Shown piece after piece: positions 28,394 to 38,094 of a stretch of DNA of 47,243 nucleotides. The stretch spans positions 1 through 47,243 of the forward strand of contig CALMLL010000135.1 in the NCBI GenBank assembly GCA_937868075.1. Reading direction: 5' to 3'. A program made the translations under genes and the position numbers. The notes under the pieces are model-generated. The model saw only the letters and a list, made by a program, of their open reading frames with translations, did no database searches and was not told the origin of the DNA. The DNA comes from an uncultured Marmoricola sp. Its GTDB lineage: Bacteria; Actinomycetota; Actinomycetes; Propionibacteriales; Nocardioidaceae. Position 1 is the stretch's first letter. Each line of letters starts with the position of its first letter.

Positions 28394-29550
28394 CCGGGCG
28401 TCCGGCAGCGGTCGTCGGCATCGGCCAGACCCACCACCGCGCCAAGAGGCCCGACGTGTCGATGGCCGGCCTGTGTCGCGAGGCCATCGACCGCGCGCTG
28501 GCCGATGCCGGCGTGGAGATGGGACAGATCGACGCCGTTGTTGTCGGCAAGGCACCCGACCTCTTCGAAGGCGTCATGATGCCGGAGCTGTATCTGGCAC
28601 AGGCCCTGGGCGCGGTCGGCAAGCCCCTGCTACGCGTGCACACCGCTGGATCGGTCGGCGGGACCACTGCCATCGTCGCCGCCTCGCTGGTCCGGGCCGG
28701 CGTCCATCGCCGGGTGCTCGCGGTCGCCTTCGAGAAGCAGTCGGAGTCCAATGCGATGTGGGCACTGAGCGTCCCGGTGCCCTTCGTGATGCCGGTGCAC
28801 GCCGGAGCCGGGGGCTACTTCGCCCCGCATGTGCGTTCCTACATCCGCCGTTCCGGCGCTCCTCCGGAGACCGGGGCCATCGTGGCCGCCAAGGACCGGA
28901 CGAATGCCCTGCTCAACCCCTACGCGCACCTGCGCCACGACAACGTCACTGTCGAGTCGGTGATGGCCTCCCAGATGCTCTGGGATCCGATCAGGTACGA
29001 CGAAACCTGCCCCTCCTCTGACGGCGCTTGTGCGCTGGTGATCACCGATGAGGATCATGTCGGGGTGGAGAACCCGGCCTGGATCCACGCCACCGCGATG
29101 CGGTCCGAACCCACGACGGCGGCCGGGCGCGACCAGGTCAATCCTGCGGCCGGACAAGCTGCGGCCGCTGCCCTGTGGCGCGAGGCCGGAATCTCCTCCC
29201 CGATCGACGAGATCGACTGCGCCGAGATCTACGTGCCGTTCAGTTGGTTCGAGCCCATGTGGCTGGAGAATCTCGGTTTCGCCGCACCTGGCACCGGGTG
29301 GCATCTGACGGTGGCCGGTGAGACGTCTCTGACCGGCAGGATCCCGGTGAACATGTCGGGCGGAGTGCTCTCCTCCAACCCCATCGGGGCCTCCGGCATG
29401 CTCCGTTTCGCCGAGGCGGCGCTCCAGGTTCGTGGGGCCGCCGGTCAACACCAGATCGCGGGCGCACGGAGGGCTCTGGGACACGCTTATGGCGGCGGGT
29501 CCCAGTTCTTCGCCATGTGGGTGGTGGGATCCGCGCCTCCCGCCACCTGA
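28390..29550 (+). CDS. ltp3: thiolase-like lipid-transfer protein, Ltp3 type
   Basis: A 386-residue thiolase-like protein, partner of the preceding one. It begins MTGRPAAVVGIGQTHH, has HTAGSVGGTTA where thiolases have the active-site Cys loop, then CPSSDGACALVI, ECAEIYVPF-like DCAEIYVPFSWF, and GGVLSSNPIGASG (the GGxxxxxPxGASG of the family). It is predicted to form an aldolase complex with Ltp4 and the DUF35 protein for branched sterol side chains. The start ATG 28390 overlaps the ltp4 stop. The reading frame continues upstream across ltp4, but without thiolase similarity. Confidence 0.85.
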   Translation: MTGRPAAVVGIGQTHHRAKRPDVSMAGLCREAIDRALADAGVEMGQIDAVVVGKAPDLFEGVMMPELYLAQALGAVGKPLLRVHTAGSVGGTTAIVAASLVRAGVHRRVLAVAFEKQSESNAMWALSVPVPFVMPVHAGAGGYFAPHVRSYIRRSGAPPETGAIVAAKDRTNALLNPYAHLRHDNVTVESVMASQMLWDPIRYDETCPSSDGACALVITDEDHVGVENPAWIHATAMRSEPTTAAGRDQVNPAAGQAAAAALWREAGISSPIDEIDCAEIYVPFSWFEPMWLENLGFAAPGTGWHLTVAGETSLTGRIPVNMSGGVLSSNPIGASGMLRFAEAALQVRGAAGQHQIAGARRALGHAYGGGSQFFAMWVVGSAPPAT

Positions 29551-29586
29551 CCCGGAGCCGCGTCGCTGGAGCCTCGGCAGATCTCG

Positions 29587-29592
29587 TACCGT
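29587..29592 (+). promoter_or_regulatory. -10 box, leaderless start of the YwiC-like gene
   Basis: TACCGT ends seven bases before ATG 29600, with no Shine-Dalgarno sequence. This gives the membrane protein gene its own promoter within the steroid island. Confidence 0.5.
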
Positions 29593-29599
29593 GTTGTGC

Positions 29600-30382
29600 A
29601 TGTCCACTGCTGTTCGCACGAGGTCGACGCGCAAGCGCCGCCCTGGATGGGTGCCCAACCAGCACGGTGCCTGGGCGATGATCGCGGCCCCGTTGTTGGT
29701 GGGCGTGCTGGCGGTCGGTCCGGCCTGGATCCACCTGCCGCTGGCCGCGTTCTGGTTCGTGGGCTACTTCGCGTTCTTCGCCACCTCGCTGTGGCTCAAG
29801 GCAAGGAGGCGCCCCAACTGGTGGCCGCCGGTGCGCGCCTACGGCTTGGCCTCAATCGCGCTGGCCGTCGTCGTGGTGATCCTGCGCCCCGGGCTGGTCG
29901 CGTGGGCACCCTGGTTCGTGCTGCCGCTCGGCGTCGGGCTGTGGGCGGCCGCGGCACGCCGGGACCGAGACCTGTCCGCTGGTGTGGCCACCGTTGCCGG
30001 CGCCAGCCTGATGACCGTGGTTGCCTATGCCGCGGCGATGCCCGGCCGGATCGAGCCCGTCGCGTGGTGGTGGCCGCAGATCCCCGAGCGTCCCCTGCTG
30101 CTGGCTCTGGTGCAGTTCCTCTACTTCGCCGGCACCGTCTTCTACGTCAAGTCGGTGATTCGCGAACGAGGCAACCAGCGGTTCCTGATGGCCAGCTTGG
30201 CCTTCCATGCTGTGGCCGCAGCCGTTGCCTGGTGGTTGGCCTGGCCGCTGGGGTTGGTGTTCGTGGCGCTGTTGGTACGCGCGGCCCTGATCCCGCGCCT
30301 GGGCTGGACCCCCAAGCAGGTCGGACTGCTGGAGATCCCGGCCACGGTGCTGGTCAGCGTGCTGTCGCTGGTGCTCCTCTAG
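29600..30382 (+). CDS. YwiC-like integral membrane protein
   Basis: A 260-residue polytopic membrane protein of the YwiC-like family. The motif WVPNQHGAWAM near residues 17-27 is the family hallmark, and about eight hydrophobic segments follow. The biochemical role is unknown; relatives sit near nitrate respiration genes in Bacillus. The start ATG 29600 fits a leaderless promoter. It is the only gene between ltp3 and cyp125 that has no steroid connection I know, and it ends 5 bp from the end of convergent cyp125. Confidence 0.85.
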   Translation: MSTAVRTRSTRKRRPGWVPNQHGAWAMIAAPLLVGVLAVGPAWIHLPLAAFWFVGYFAFFATSLWLKARRRPNWWPPVRAYGLASIALAVVVVILRPGLVAWAPWFVLPLGVGLWAAAARRDRDLSAGVATVAGASLMTVVAYAAAMPGRIEPVAWWWPQIPERPLLLALVQFLYFAGTVFYVKSVIRERGNQRFLMASLAFHAVAAAVAWWLAWPLGLVFVALLVRAALIPRLGWTPKQVGLLEIPATVLVSVLSLVLL

Positions 30383-30387
30383 CCGCC

Positions 30388-31629
30388 TTAGTTGGCGTAC
30401 GTGACCGGCAGTTCCTTGATGCCGTTGATCCAGCCGCTCCGGAACCGCACCGCGGGGCCGGCCTGCGCGATCTTGGTCATCCTGTCGGCCAGGGTGTTGA
30501 ACATGACCTGCACCTCGAGCCGGGCCAGATTGGCACCGATGCAGTAGTGGGCCCCGTGTCCACCGAACGACAGGTGCGGGTTGGGGTTGCGGGTGATGTC
30601 GAAGCGGCGCGGATCGGTGAACACGGCCTCGTCGTTGTTGGCGCTGGCATAGAGCATGCCGACCCGCTCACCGGCCTTGATCGTGACCCCGCCCAACTCC
30701 AGGTCGGCGGTGGCCGTGCGCTGGAAGGCCGTGACCGGGGTCGCCCAGCGGATGATCTCGTCGTACGTCGTCCCAGGGCGCTCGCGGCAGTACAACTCCC
30801 ATTGGTCGGGGTTGTCGAGGAAGGCCATCATCCCGTGAGTGATGGCGTTGCGGGTGGTCTCGTTGCCGGCCACGGTCAACAGGATCACGAAGAACCCGAA
30901 CTCATCGGAGGTGAGCCCGGCGCCGTCCTCACCCGCAGTCACGAGTTTGGTGACGATGTCCTCGCGAGGGTTGGCCTTGCGGTCCTCGGCCAGAGGCATG
31001 AAGTAGTTGAGCAGTTCGATCGAGGCGAGTTCGGGATCGCCTTCGACATCGGGGTCGTCGTAGCTGAGCATCTGGTTGGACCAGGTGAACAACTTGCTGC
31101 GGTCCTCCTGGGGCACACCGAGCAGGTCGGCGATCGCCTGCAACGGGAGCTCGGCGGCCACGTCTGCCACGAAGTCTCCGCTCCCTTTGGCCAGCGCTTC
31201 ATCGACGATCTTTAGAGCGCGAGACTCCAGCATCTCGTGCAGTGTCCCGATCGCTCGTGGGGTGAACCCACGAGAGATGATCCGCCGCAGCCGGGAGTGC
31301 TCGTCGCCGTCCTGGTTGATCAACATGACGTTCTGCATCTCGACCTGGTCGCGGGTCATGTCCTCGGCGAAGCGGATGATCGCGCCGTTGATCGCGGTGG
31401 AGTAATCCTTGGAGTTCTTCGACACCGCCGAGACGTGCTCGTGGGTCGAGACCGCCCAGAACCCGCGGTCGTTCTCGCCGAAGCCGGCCCGCGCCTCAGG
31501 GCCCTGCTCCACGAAGAACACCGGCGACGTACGCCGCATCGCGAGGTACTCCTGGAACGGGACCCCCGCCTCGTTGATGGCCGGGTCGGTGGGATCGAAG
31601 CCAACTGGGATGTTCAGAGATTGCGTCAC
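30388..31629 (-). CDS. cyp125: steroid C26/C27 monooxygenase, CYP125 type
   Basis: Cytochrome P450 that oxidises the terminal methyl of the sterol side chain to the acid, the first side-chain step. In the 413-residue form the I-helix is AGNETT (254-259), the K-helix Glu291-x-x-Arg294, and the haem loop FGGHGAHYCIG with Cys363. RSGWINGIKELPV near the end is typical of CYP125. I place the start at GTG 31629, five bases after GGAGG. An ATG at 31656 is in frame but has no ribosome binding site. It is divergent from fadA5, as Rv3545c/Rv3546, with an exact KstR-type operator between. CYP142 activity is possible. Confidence 0.92.
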   Translation of the reverse strand: MTQSLNIPVGFDPTDPAINEAGVPFQEYLAMRRTSPVFFVEQGPEARAGFGENDRGFWAVSTHEHVSAVSKNSKDYSTAINGAIIRFAEDMTRDQVEMQNVMLINQDGDEHSRLRRIISRGFTPRAIGTLHEMLESRALKIVDEALAKGSGDFVADVAAELPLQAIADLLGVPQEDRSKLFTWSNQMLSYDDPDVEGDPELASIELLNYFMPLAEDRKANPREDIVTKLVTAGEDGAGLTSDEFGFFVILLTVAGNETTRNAITHGMMAFLDNPDQWELYCRERPGTTYDEIIRWATPVTAFQRTATADLELGGVTIKAGERVGMLYASANNDEAVFTDPRRFDITRNPNPHLSFGGHGAHYCIGANLARLEVQVMFNTLADRMTKIAQAGPAVRFRSGWINGIKELPVTYAN

Positions 31630-31670
31630 AGGGTCCTCCAGGGAGCACATCGGCACGACTGTTAGGTTGA

Positions 31671-31695
31671 AGCATACTGAAACGTGTTCTAGTTT
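31671..31695. promoter_or_regulatory. KstR-type operator and promoters, cyp125 / fadA5
   Basis: TGAAACGTGTTCTA at 31678-31691 fits TnnAACnnGTTnnA exactly. A minus-strand -10 TATGCT (31676-31671) for cyp125 lies just downstream of it in that direction. A plus-strand TAGTTT (31690-31695) overlaps its other edge for fadA5. A single repressor dimer would control both genes. Confidence 0.87.
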
Positions 31696-31712
31696 CTGTT
31701 GCGGTCCACTAG

Positions 31713-32909
<1,197 letters not shown>

Positions 32910-32924
32910 TCCGGTCCTGATCGG

Positions 32925-33824
32925 CTACAGGCCGTAGACCGGGTCTGGAGTCGTCCCTTCGGCAATGAGGTCCCGCACCGCAGCGCCCACCTCTGCGGCC
33001 TCCCAGCGTCGAGCGATGTCGCGGCGTGGGCCGTGTCGCCAGCCCTCCTCCAGGCAGATCTGACCGCCCTCGATCTCCAGCACCCGACCACTGATGTCGC
33101 AGTCGAGCGAAGCCAGCCACGCCACGACCGGGGAGTTGTTGGCCGGCGCCATCGCGTCGAAACCGCCTTCGACCCCGGCCATCATGGCTGGGAAGGCCGC
33201 CTCGGTCATGCGGGTGCGGGCCACCGGGGCGATCGCGTTGACCAGCACGCCGTAGCGGCCGAGTTCCGCGGCAGCTACCAGAGTCATCGTGGCGATGCCC
33301 CCCTTGGCGGCCGAGTACGCCGTCTGCCCGATCGAGCCTTGGAGCCCAGCTCCCGACGAAGTGTTGATCACCCGGGCCTGGCGCAGGCGTCCGGCCTTGG
33401 CCTCGTCGCGCCAATAGGCGCCCGCATGCCGCAAGGGCGCGAAGTGACCTTTCAGGTGCACCCGAATCACCGCGTCCCACTCGTCCTCGGTGGCGTTGAC
33501 CAGCATCCGGTCCCGAACGAAGCCGGCGTTGTTGACCAGCACGTCAAGACCACCGAAGGTCTCGATGGCCTGGCGCACCATCGTCTCGGCCTGGGCGAAG
33601 TCGGCGACATCGGCTCGGTTGGCCACGGCTCGACCACCCAGTGACTCGATCTCGGCCACGACATCGTGAGCCGGGGAGTCGGCCTTCTCGCCGGAGAGCG
33701 TGACCCCGTAGTCGTTCACGACCACGGCCGCCCCTTGGCGGGCCAGCTCGAGCGCGTGCTCGCGGCCGATCCCCCGCCCCGCTCCGGTGACGATGGCGAC
33801 GCGGTCCTGCAAGATCCCGCTCAC
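32925..33824 (-). CDS. short-chain dehydrogenase, Rv3548c type
   Basis: NAD(P)-dependent SDR of 299 residues with TGAGRGIG for the cofactor, NNAG, and the catalytic Ser and YSAAK. The N-terminal half resembles the dehydrogenase domain of HSD17B4-type peroxisomal multifunctional enzymes, suggesting a 3-hydroxyacyl-CoA substrate. It starts at GTG 33824 in a GTGA overlap with the preceding SDR, with GAGAGGAA upstream. Order and strand match Rv3549c-Rv3548c beside echA20-ipdABC, the ring C/D degradation block. It is convergent with fadA5, 15 bp apart, with no terminator. Confidence 0.85.
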   Translation of the reverse strand: MSGILQDRVAIVTGAGRGIGREHALELARQGAAVVVNDYGVTLSGEKADSPAHDVVAEIESLGGRAVANRADVADFAQAETMVRQAIETFGGLDVLVNNAGFVRDRMLVNATEDEWDAVIRVHLKGHFAPLRHAGAYWRDEAKAGRLRQARVINTSSGAGLQGSIGQTAYSAAKGGIATMTLVAAAELGRYGVLVNAIAPVARTRMTEAAFPAMMAGVEGGFDAMAPANNSPVVAWLASLDCDISGRVLEIEGGQICLEEGWRHGPRRDIARRWEAAEVGAAVRDLIAEGTTPDPVYGL

Positions 33825-34600
33825 GTGGTGGGTTCCTCTCCGGCTTGGTGTTGGGCGACGTACAAGAAGAGCGGCGGTTCTCCGCCCCCATGGCATTGGA
33901 TGCTGGCTCCGGAGACATAGGAGGCCAGGTCGCTGGCCAAGAACACCGCCACCGAGCCGACGTCCTCGGGTCGAGCCAGGCGCTGCAAGGCGATGGTCCC
34001 GGCGATCGCGGCCACGCCGGACTCCCCTGCGTAGTGAAGGTCGGACTGCTCGGTCCGCACGAGACCGACATCGATGCTGTTGACCCGGACCTTGGGGCCC
34101 CATTCGACCGCCAGGGAGGCGGTCAAGGAGTCGACGCCGGCCTTGGCGGCGCCGTAGGCGGCGGTTCCCGGGGACGGTCGCAGGGCCGAAACCGAGGAGA
34201 TGTTCACGATCGCGCCGCCCTCGTCCTGGCGCTGCATGACCGCGTTGGCAGCCTGCATGATGCTCAGCGGGGCCAGCAGATTGAGCGCGACGATCTTGTC
34301 GTGGAAGCGCGGCGAGGCCTCGGCGGCCAGTGCGTACGGCGCCCCACCTGCGTTGTTGACGACCACGTCGAGTCGGCCGAAGTCGGCCACGATCGAGTCG
34401 ACGAGCGCCGTGACCGCTTCGGGTTCGCGGACGTCACACAGTCGGTGCTGCGAGCCGGGCAACGCCTCGGCTTCGCTGCGGCCGCAGGTCACCACGGTGG
34501 CTCCGGCTTCGACGAATCGCGCCGTGATGCCCAAGCCGACGCCGCGTTGACCGCCGGTGACCAGGACCACCCGGCCGGTCAGGTCCATGGTGAGTGCCAT
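33821..34600 (-). CDS. short-chain dehydrogenase, Rv3549c type
   Basis: SDR of 259 residues with TGGQRGVG at the cofactor loop, NNAGG, and the catalytic SSVSA ... YGAAK. The product motif MALTMDLTGRVVLVTGG fits a start at ATG 34600, seven bases after a minus-strand TAGCCT -10, so probably leaderless. The open frame runs back to 34621 without extra similarity. It is divergent from echA20 and translationally coupled to the next SDR. In mycobacteria this pair belongs to the KstR2-controlled ring C/D genes. The exact alcohol substrate is not known to me. Confidence 0.85.
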   Translation of the reverse strand: MALTMDLTGRVVLVTGGQRGVGLGITARFVEAGATVVTCGRSEAEALPGSQHRLCDVREPEAVTALVDSIVADFGRLDVVVNNAGGAPYALAAEASPRFHDKIVALNLLAPLSIMQAANAVMQRQDEGGAIVNISSVSALRPSPGTAAYGAAKAGVDSLTASLAVEWGPKVRVNSIDVGLVRTEQSDLHYAGESGVAAIAGTIALQRLARPEDVGSVAVFLASDLASYVSGASIQCHGGGEPPLFLYVAQHQAGEEPTT

Positions 34601-34607
34601 GTGGGAT

Positions 34608-34632
34608 AGGCTACCAAGCAAACGTTAGGTAG
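34608..34632. promoter_or_regulatory. candidate TetR-type operator between SDR pair and echA20-ipdABC
   Basis: CTACCAAGC (34611-34619) and GTTAGGTAG (34624-34632) form an inverted repeat matching at 7 of 9 positions across a 4-base spacer. It overlaps the minus-strand -10 TAGCCT (34613-34608). The left half ACCAAG fits half of the mycobacterial KstR2 motif AnCAAGnnCTTGnT, but the right half and spacing do not. The position is where a KstR2-like regulator would be expected. Confidence 0.5.
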
Positions 34633-34638
34633 GGAGCC

Positions 34639-35394
34639 ATGGCGATCACTTCACAGCTGCGAGCCGACCACATCCGAACGATCACGATGGACGTGCCGCC
34701 GGTCAACGCCCTCCCCGTCGAAGGGTGGTTCGACCTGGCCGCCGCTCTCGACGCCGCCAGCGCGGACCCGGAGACGCACGTCGTCATCCTTCGTGCCGAG
34801 GGGCGCGGCTTCAACGCCGGCGTCGACATCAAGCAGATGCAGAACACCGAGGGCTTCGAGGCTCTCATCGGGGCCAACAAGGGCTGCTTCGCCGCGTTCA
34901 AGGCGGTCTATGAATGTGCGGTGCCGGTCATCGCCGCGGTCCACGGCTTCTGCCTCGGCGGCGGCGTGGGGCTGGTCGGCAACGCCGACTGTGTGATCGC
35001 CAGCGACGACGCCTATTTCGGCGTACCCGAGGTCAAACAGGGTGCCCTCGGCGCCGCGACCCACATGGCCCGACTGGTCCCCCAGCATCTGATGCGCACG
35101 CTCTACTTCACCGCCCGCACCATCCCGGCCAGCCAACTCGTGCAGTTCGGCAGCGTGCTCGAGGTGGTCCCCCGCGACCGCCTCGATGAGGCAGCGCTGG
35201 CCGTCGCCGGCGAGATCGCCGCCCACGACACCCGGGTGATCCGCGCCGCCAAAGAAGCCCTCAACGGCATCGATCCGATCGACGTCAACAAGTCCTACCG
35301 CTTCGAGCAGGGCTTCACGATGGAACTCAACCTTGCCGGGGTCAGCGACGAGCACCGCGACCGCTTCGCCGGGACCTCCAAGGCCGGGGGGTGA
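34639..35394 (+). CDS. echA20: crotonase-fold ring-opening hydrolase, EchA20 type
   Basis: EchA20 hydrolyses and opens a steroid ring remnant in the HIP-CoA branch rather than hydrating an enoyl-CoA. The 251-residue product fits. It keeps the oxyanion loop NAGVDIKQM (60-68) and Glu131, but has Gly/Val in place of the first hydratase Glu, in CLGGGVGLVG. AFKAVYECAVPVIAAVHGFC and FGVPEVKQGALGAATHMAR are as I remember for Rv3550. GTAGGGAG lies just before the ATG. It is first in echA20-ipdA-ipdB-ipdC and divergent from the SDR pair. Confidence 0.92.
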   Translation: MAITSQLRADHIRTITMDVPPVNALPVEGWFDLAAALDAASADPETHVVILRAEGRGFNAGVDIKQMQNTEGFEALIGANKGCFAAFKAVYECAVPVIAAVHGFCLGGGVGLVGNADCVIASDDAYFGVPEVKQGALGAATHMARLVPQHLMRTLYFTARTIPASQLVQFGSVLEVVPRDRLDEAALAVAGEIAAHDTRVIRAAKEALNGIDPIDVNKSYRFEQGFTMELNLAGVSDEHRDRFAGTSKAGG

Positions 35395-35400
35395 TGCCTC

Positions 35401-36258
35401 GTGATGCCGAGCAAGGCCATGAGCATCGACGAGGTCGTCTCCAGCCTCCGCTCAGGGATGCGGGTAGGAATCGGCGGGTGGGGGTCGAGGCGCAAACCGA
35501 TGGCACTGGTGCGGGCGATCCTGCGCTCCGACCTTCGCGACCTCGACGTCGTGGCCTACGCCGGCCCCGACATCGGACTCCTGCTTCAGGCGGGCAAGGC
35601 ACGCAGCGTCACCTATGCGTTCGCGACGCTGGATTCGATCCCGCTGGAGCCGTTGTTCTCCCAGGCCCGCCAGAGCGCCGCGGCGGCCTTCCGCGAGTGG
35701 GATGAAGGAATGTTCGCCACGGGCCTGCGAGCCGCTGCCCAGAGGCTGCCGTTCTTGCCGATGCGTGCGGGTCTCGGCAGCGACGTCCCCCGCAACGACC
35801 CCACGCTGCGCACCGTGCGCAGTCCGTACGCCGACGAGCAGGACCTGCTGGCCGTTCCGGCGCTGAACCTCGATGTGGCGCTGGTGCACATGAACCGCGC
35901 CGACTGCTACGGCAACGCCCAGTACCTGGGGCCCGACCCCTTCTTCGACGACCTGTTCTGCCTTGCCGCCGACAAGGCCTACGTCAGTTGCGAGCAGATC
36001 GTGGACACCGCCGGGCTGACCCTGGGCGGCCCCCTGCAGAGCATCCTGATCAACCGCTCCATGGTCACCGGGGTGGTGGAGACCCCAGGCGGGGCCCACT
36101 TCACCTCCTGTGATCCCGACTACCCGCGTGACGAGGCCTTCCAACGGGCCTACGTCGAGGCGGCCAAAGGTGACTTCAGCGCCTTCACCGAGCGGTTTCT
36201 CGCCGGTGACGAGGACGCCTACCAGGCCGCCGTGCGCACGTTCGGAGAGGAGTCCTGA
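35401..36258 (+). CDS. ipdA: ring-cleaving hydrolase subunit alpha, IpdA
   Basis: IpdA and IpdB form a heterotetramer with a CoA-transferase fold that cleaves the last steroid ring of COCHEA-CoA by hydrolysis rather than CoA transfer. The 285-residue product shows GIGGWGSRRKPMALVRAIL near the start and REWDEGM, whose Glu99 or Glu102 lies near the catalytic Glu reported for IpdA at about position 105. MNRADCYGNAQYLGPDPFFDDL is also present. The start could be GTG 35401, ATG 35404 or ATG 35419; none has a well-placed ribosome binding site. Its end shares one base with ipdB (TGATG). Confidence 0.92.
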   Translation: MMPSKAMSIDEVVSSLRSGMRVGIGGWGSRRKPMALVRAILRSDLRDLDVVAYAGPDIGLLLQAGKARSVTYAFATLDSIPLEPLFSQARQSAAAAFREWDEGMFATGLRAAAQRLPFLPMRAGLGSDVPRNDPTLRTVRSPYADEQDLLAVPALNLDVALVHMNRADCYGNAQYLGPDPFFDDLFCLAADKAYVSCEQIVDTAGLTLGGPLQSILINRSMVTGVVETPGGAHFTSCDPDYPRDEAFQRAYVEAAKGDFSAFTERFLAGDEDAYQAAVRTFGEES

Positions 36259-37016
36259 TGGAGATCACCCGCTCTGAATACTGCGCCGTCGCCATTGCCG
36301 ACTGCTTCGCCGACGACGGCGAGATCATGGGCAGCCCGATGGGCCTGTTGCCCACCCTCGGTGCCCGCCTGGCCAAAGCCACCAGCAATCCACTGCTCCT
36401 GCTCACCGACGGAGAGGCCCGCATCCTTCAGGGCACGCCCCCACTGGGGGTGACCACAGACGTCGTCGAGGGATGGATGCCGTTCCGGTTGGTGCTCGAC
36501 ATGGTGGTCCCCTACGGAAAACGGCACGTAATGATGGGCGCCACCCAGATCGACCGGTGGGGCAACCAGAACATCTCCGCCATCGGGCCGTGGGCCCAAC
36601 CCACCAGGCAACTCCTCGGGGTGCGCGGTGCCCCGGGCAACACCGTCAACAACCGCACCTCCTACTGGGTGCCCAAGCACTCCCCCCGTGTCGTCGTCGA
36701 TCAGGTCGACATCGTCTCCGGAGTGGGACGGCGCCGAGCCGAGGAGGCCGGACCGGCTGCGACCCGCTTCCACGACGTCCACCGGCTGATCACCGACCTC
36801 GGCGTCTTCGACTTCGGCGGCCCCGGGCACACCATCCGACTGCTCAGCGTGCATCCGGGCGTCACCGTCGAGGACGTCCTCAACTCCTCCGGGTGCGAGA
36901 TCACGGCGGGAGAACGGGTGCCGGAGACTAGGACCCCGTCGGAGACCGAACTCATCCTTATTCGCGACGTCCTCGATCCGCGCCGGTTGCGGGAGAAGGA
37001 GGTGCCCACCACGTGA
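36258..37016 (+). CDS. ipdB: ring-cleaving hydrolase subunit beta, IpdB
   Basis: Partner of IpdA, 252 residues. MEITRSEYCAVAIADCFADDGE at the start, DMVVPYGKRHVMMGATQIDRWGNQN in the middle, and FGGPGHTIRLLSVHPGV further on are typical of the beta subunits of this CoA-transferase-fold family. Both overlaps (TGATG with ipdA, GTGA with ipdC) indicate co-translation, which fits an obligate complex. Gene order and lengths match Rv3551-Rv3552. No missing segment is seen. Confidence 0.92.
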   Translation: MEITRSEYCAVAIADCFADDGEIMGSPMGLLPTLGARLAKATSNPLLLLTDGEARILQGTPPLGVTTDVVEGWMPFRLVLDMVVPYGKRHVMMGATQIDRWGNQNISAIGPWAQPTRQLLGVRGAPGNTVNNRTSYWVPKHSPRVVVDQVDIVSGVGRRRAEEAGPAATRFHDVHRLITDLGVFDFGGPGHTIRLLSVHPGVTVEDVLNSSGCEITAGERVPETRTPSETELILIRDVLDPRRLREKEVPTT

Positions 37017-38074
37017 GTGCTCTGCGCACCCCACTGACCGACCTCGTCGGCGTACGCCACCCGATCGTGCAGACCGGCATGGGCTGGGTGGCCGGCCCGC
37101 GGTTGGTCTCTGCCACTGCCAACGCCGGGGCCCTGGGAATCCTGGCCTCGGCCACGATGACGTTGGCCGAGCTCGAGGCCGCCATCGTCGAGGTCGCGTC
37201 CCGCACCGACCAGCCCTTCGGGGTCAATCTGCGTGCCGACGCCGGTGACGCCGCGGACCGGGTGGACCTGCTGATCAAGCACGGTGTCAAAGTCGCCTCG
37301 TTCGCGCTCGCGCCCAAGGCCGACCTGATCGCTCGACTCAAGGACCACGGGATCGTGGTGATCCCCTCGATCGGGGCGGCTCGCCATGCCGAGAAGGTGG
37401 CCGCCTGGGGGGCGGACGCGGTGATGGTCCAAGGCGGCGAGGGCGGCGGTCACACCGGTCCGGTCGCGACCACGCTGCTGCTGCCCTCGGTCCTCGACGC
37501 CGTGGACATTCCGGTGATCGCGGCCGGCGGATTCTTCGACGGGCGCGGACTTGCCGCCGCGCTGGCCTATGGCGCCGCCGGAATCGGCATGGGTACGCGC
37601 TTCCTGCTGACCCGTGAGTCCACGGTTCCCGACAGCGTCAAGCAGCGCTATCTCCAAGCCGGGCTCACCGACACCGTGGTCACCAGCAAGGTCGACGGGA
37701 TGCCGCACCGCATGTTGCGCACCCCCTTGGTCGAAGAGGTCGAGTCCACCTCTCTCGTGCAGCGGATCGGACCTGCGACCCGGCGCGCCATCGAGTTCAA
37801 GAAGTCCTCGGGAATGTCGTGGTGGCAGGTCGCTCGCGACGGCGTCCGCCTCAAGCGGGCCGGGGAGCGCTCACTGGCGCAGATGGCCCTGGCCGCCAAC
37901 ACCCCGATGCTGTTGAAGGCGGGCCTGGTCGACGGAGACCTCGACGCCGGGGTCCTGGCCAGCGGTCAGGTCGTGGGTGTGATCGAGGATCTGCCCACCT
38001 GCGGCGAACTCATCGACCGGATCATCGAGCAGGCCGTCGCCCACCTCGGCCAAGCCGGGGACTACCTCACCTGA
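37013..38074 (+). CDS. ipdC: FMN-dependent ring C/D enzyme, IpdC
   Basis: Nitronate-monooxygenase-fold FMN protein of 353 residues. In the published pathway IpdC acts on the 5-hydroxy HIC-CoA intermediate to introduce the ring double bond needed before EchA20. Features are GVRHPIVQTGMGWVAGPRLVSA at the start, VQGGEGGGHTG (His of the active-site loop) and AAGGFFDGRGLAAALAYGAAGIGMGTRF (FMN phosphate loop). The start is GTG 37013 overlapping the ipdB stop (GTGA), with GAGAAGGAGG about 12 bases upstream. It is the last gene of the operon. The end is 20 bp from the convergent LigD-like gene. Confidence 0.9.
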   Translation: MSALRTPLTDLVGVRHPIVQTGMGWVAGPRLVSATANAGALGILASATMTLAELEAAIVEVASRTDQPFGVNLRADAGDAADRVDLLIKHGVKVASFALAPKADLIARLKDHGIVVIPSIGAARHAEKVAAWGADAVMVQGGEGGGHTGPVATTLLLPSVLDAVDIPVIAAGGFFDGRGLAAALAYGAAGIGMGTRFLLTRESTVPDSVKQRYLQAGLTDTVVTSKVDGMPHRMLRTPLVEEVESTSLVQRIGPATRRAIEFKKSSGMSWWQVARDGVRLKRAGERSLAQMALAANTPMLLKAGLVDGDLDAGVLASGQVVGVIEDLPTCGELIDRIIEQAVAHLGQAGDYLT

Positions 38075-38094
38075 TCGCTGCTGACCCGGAGGCA

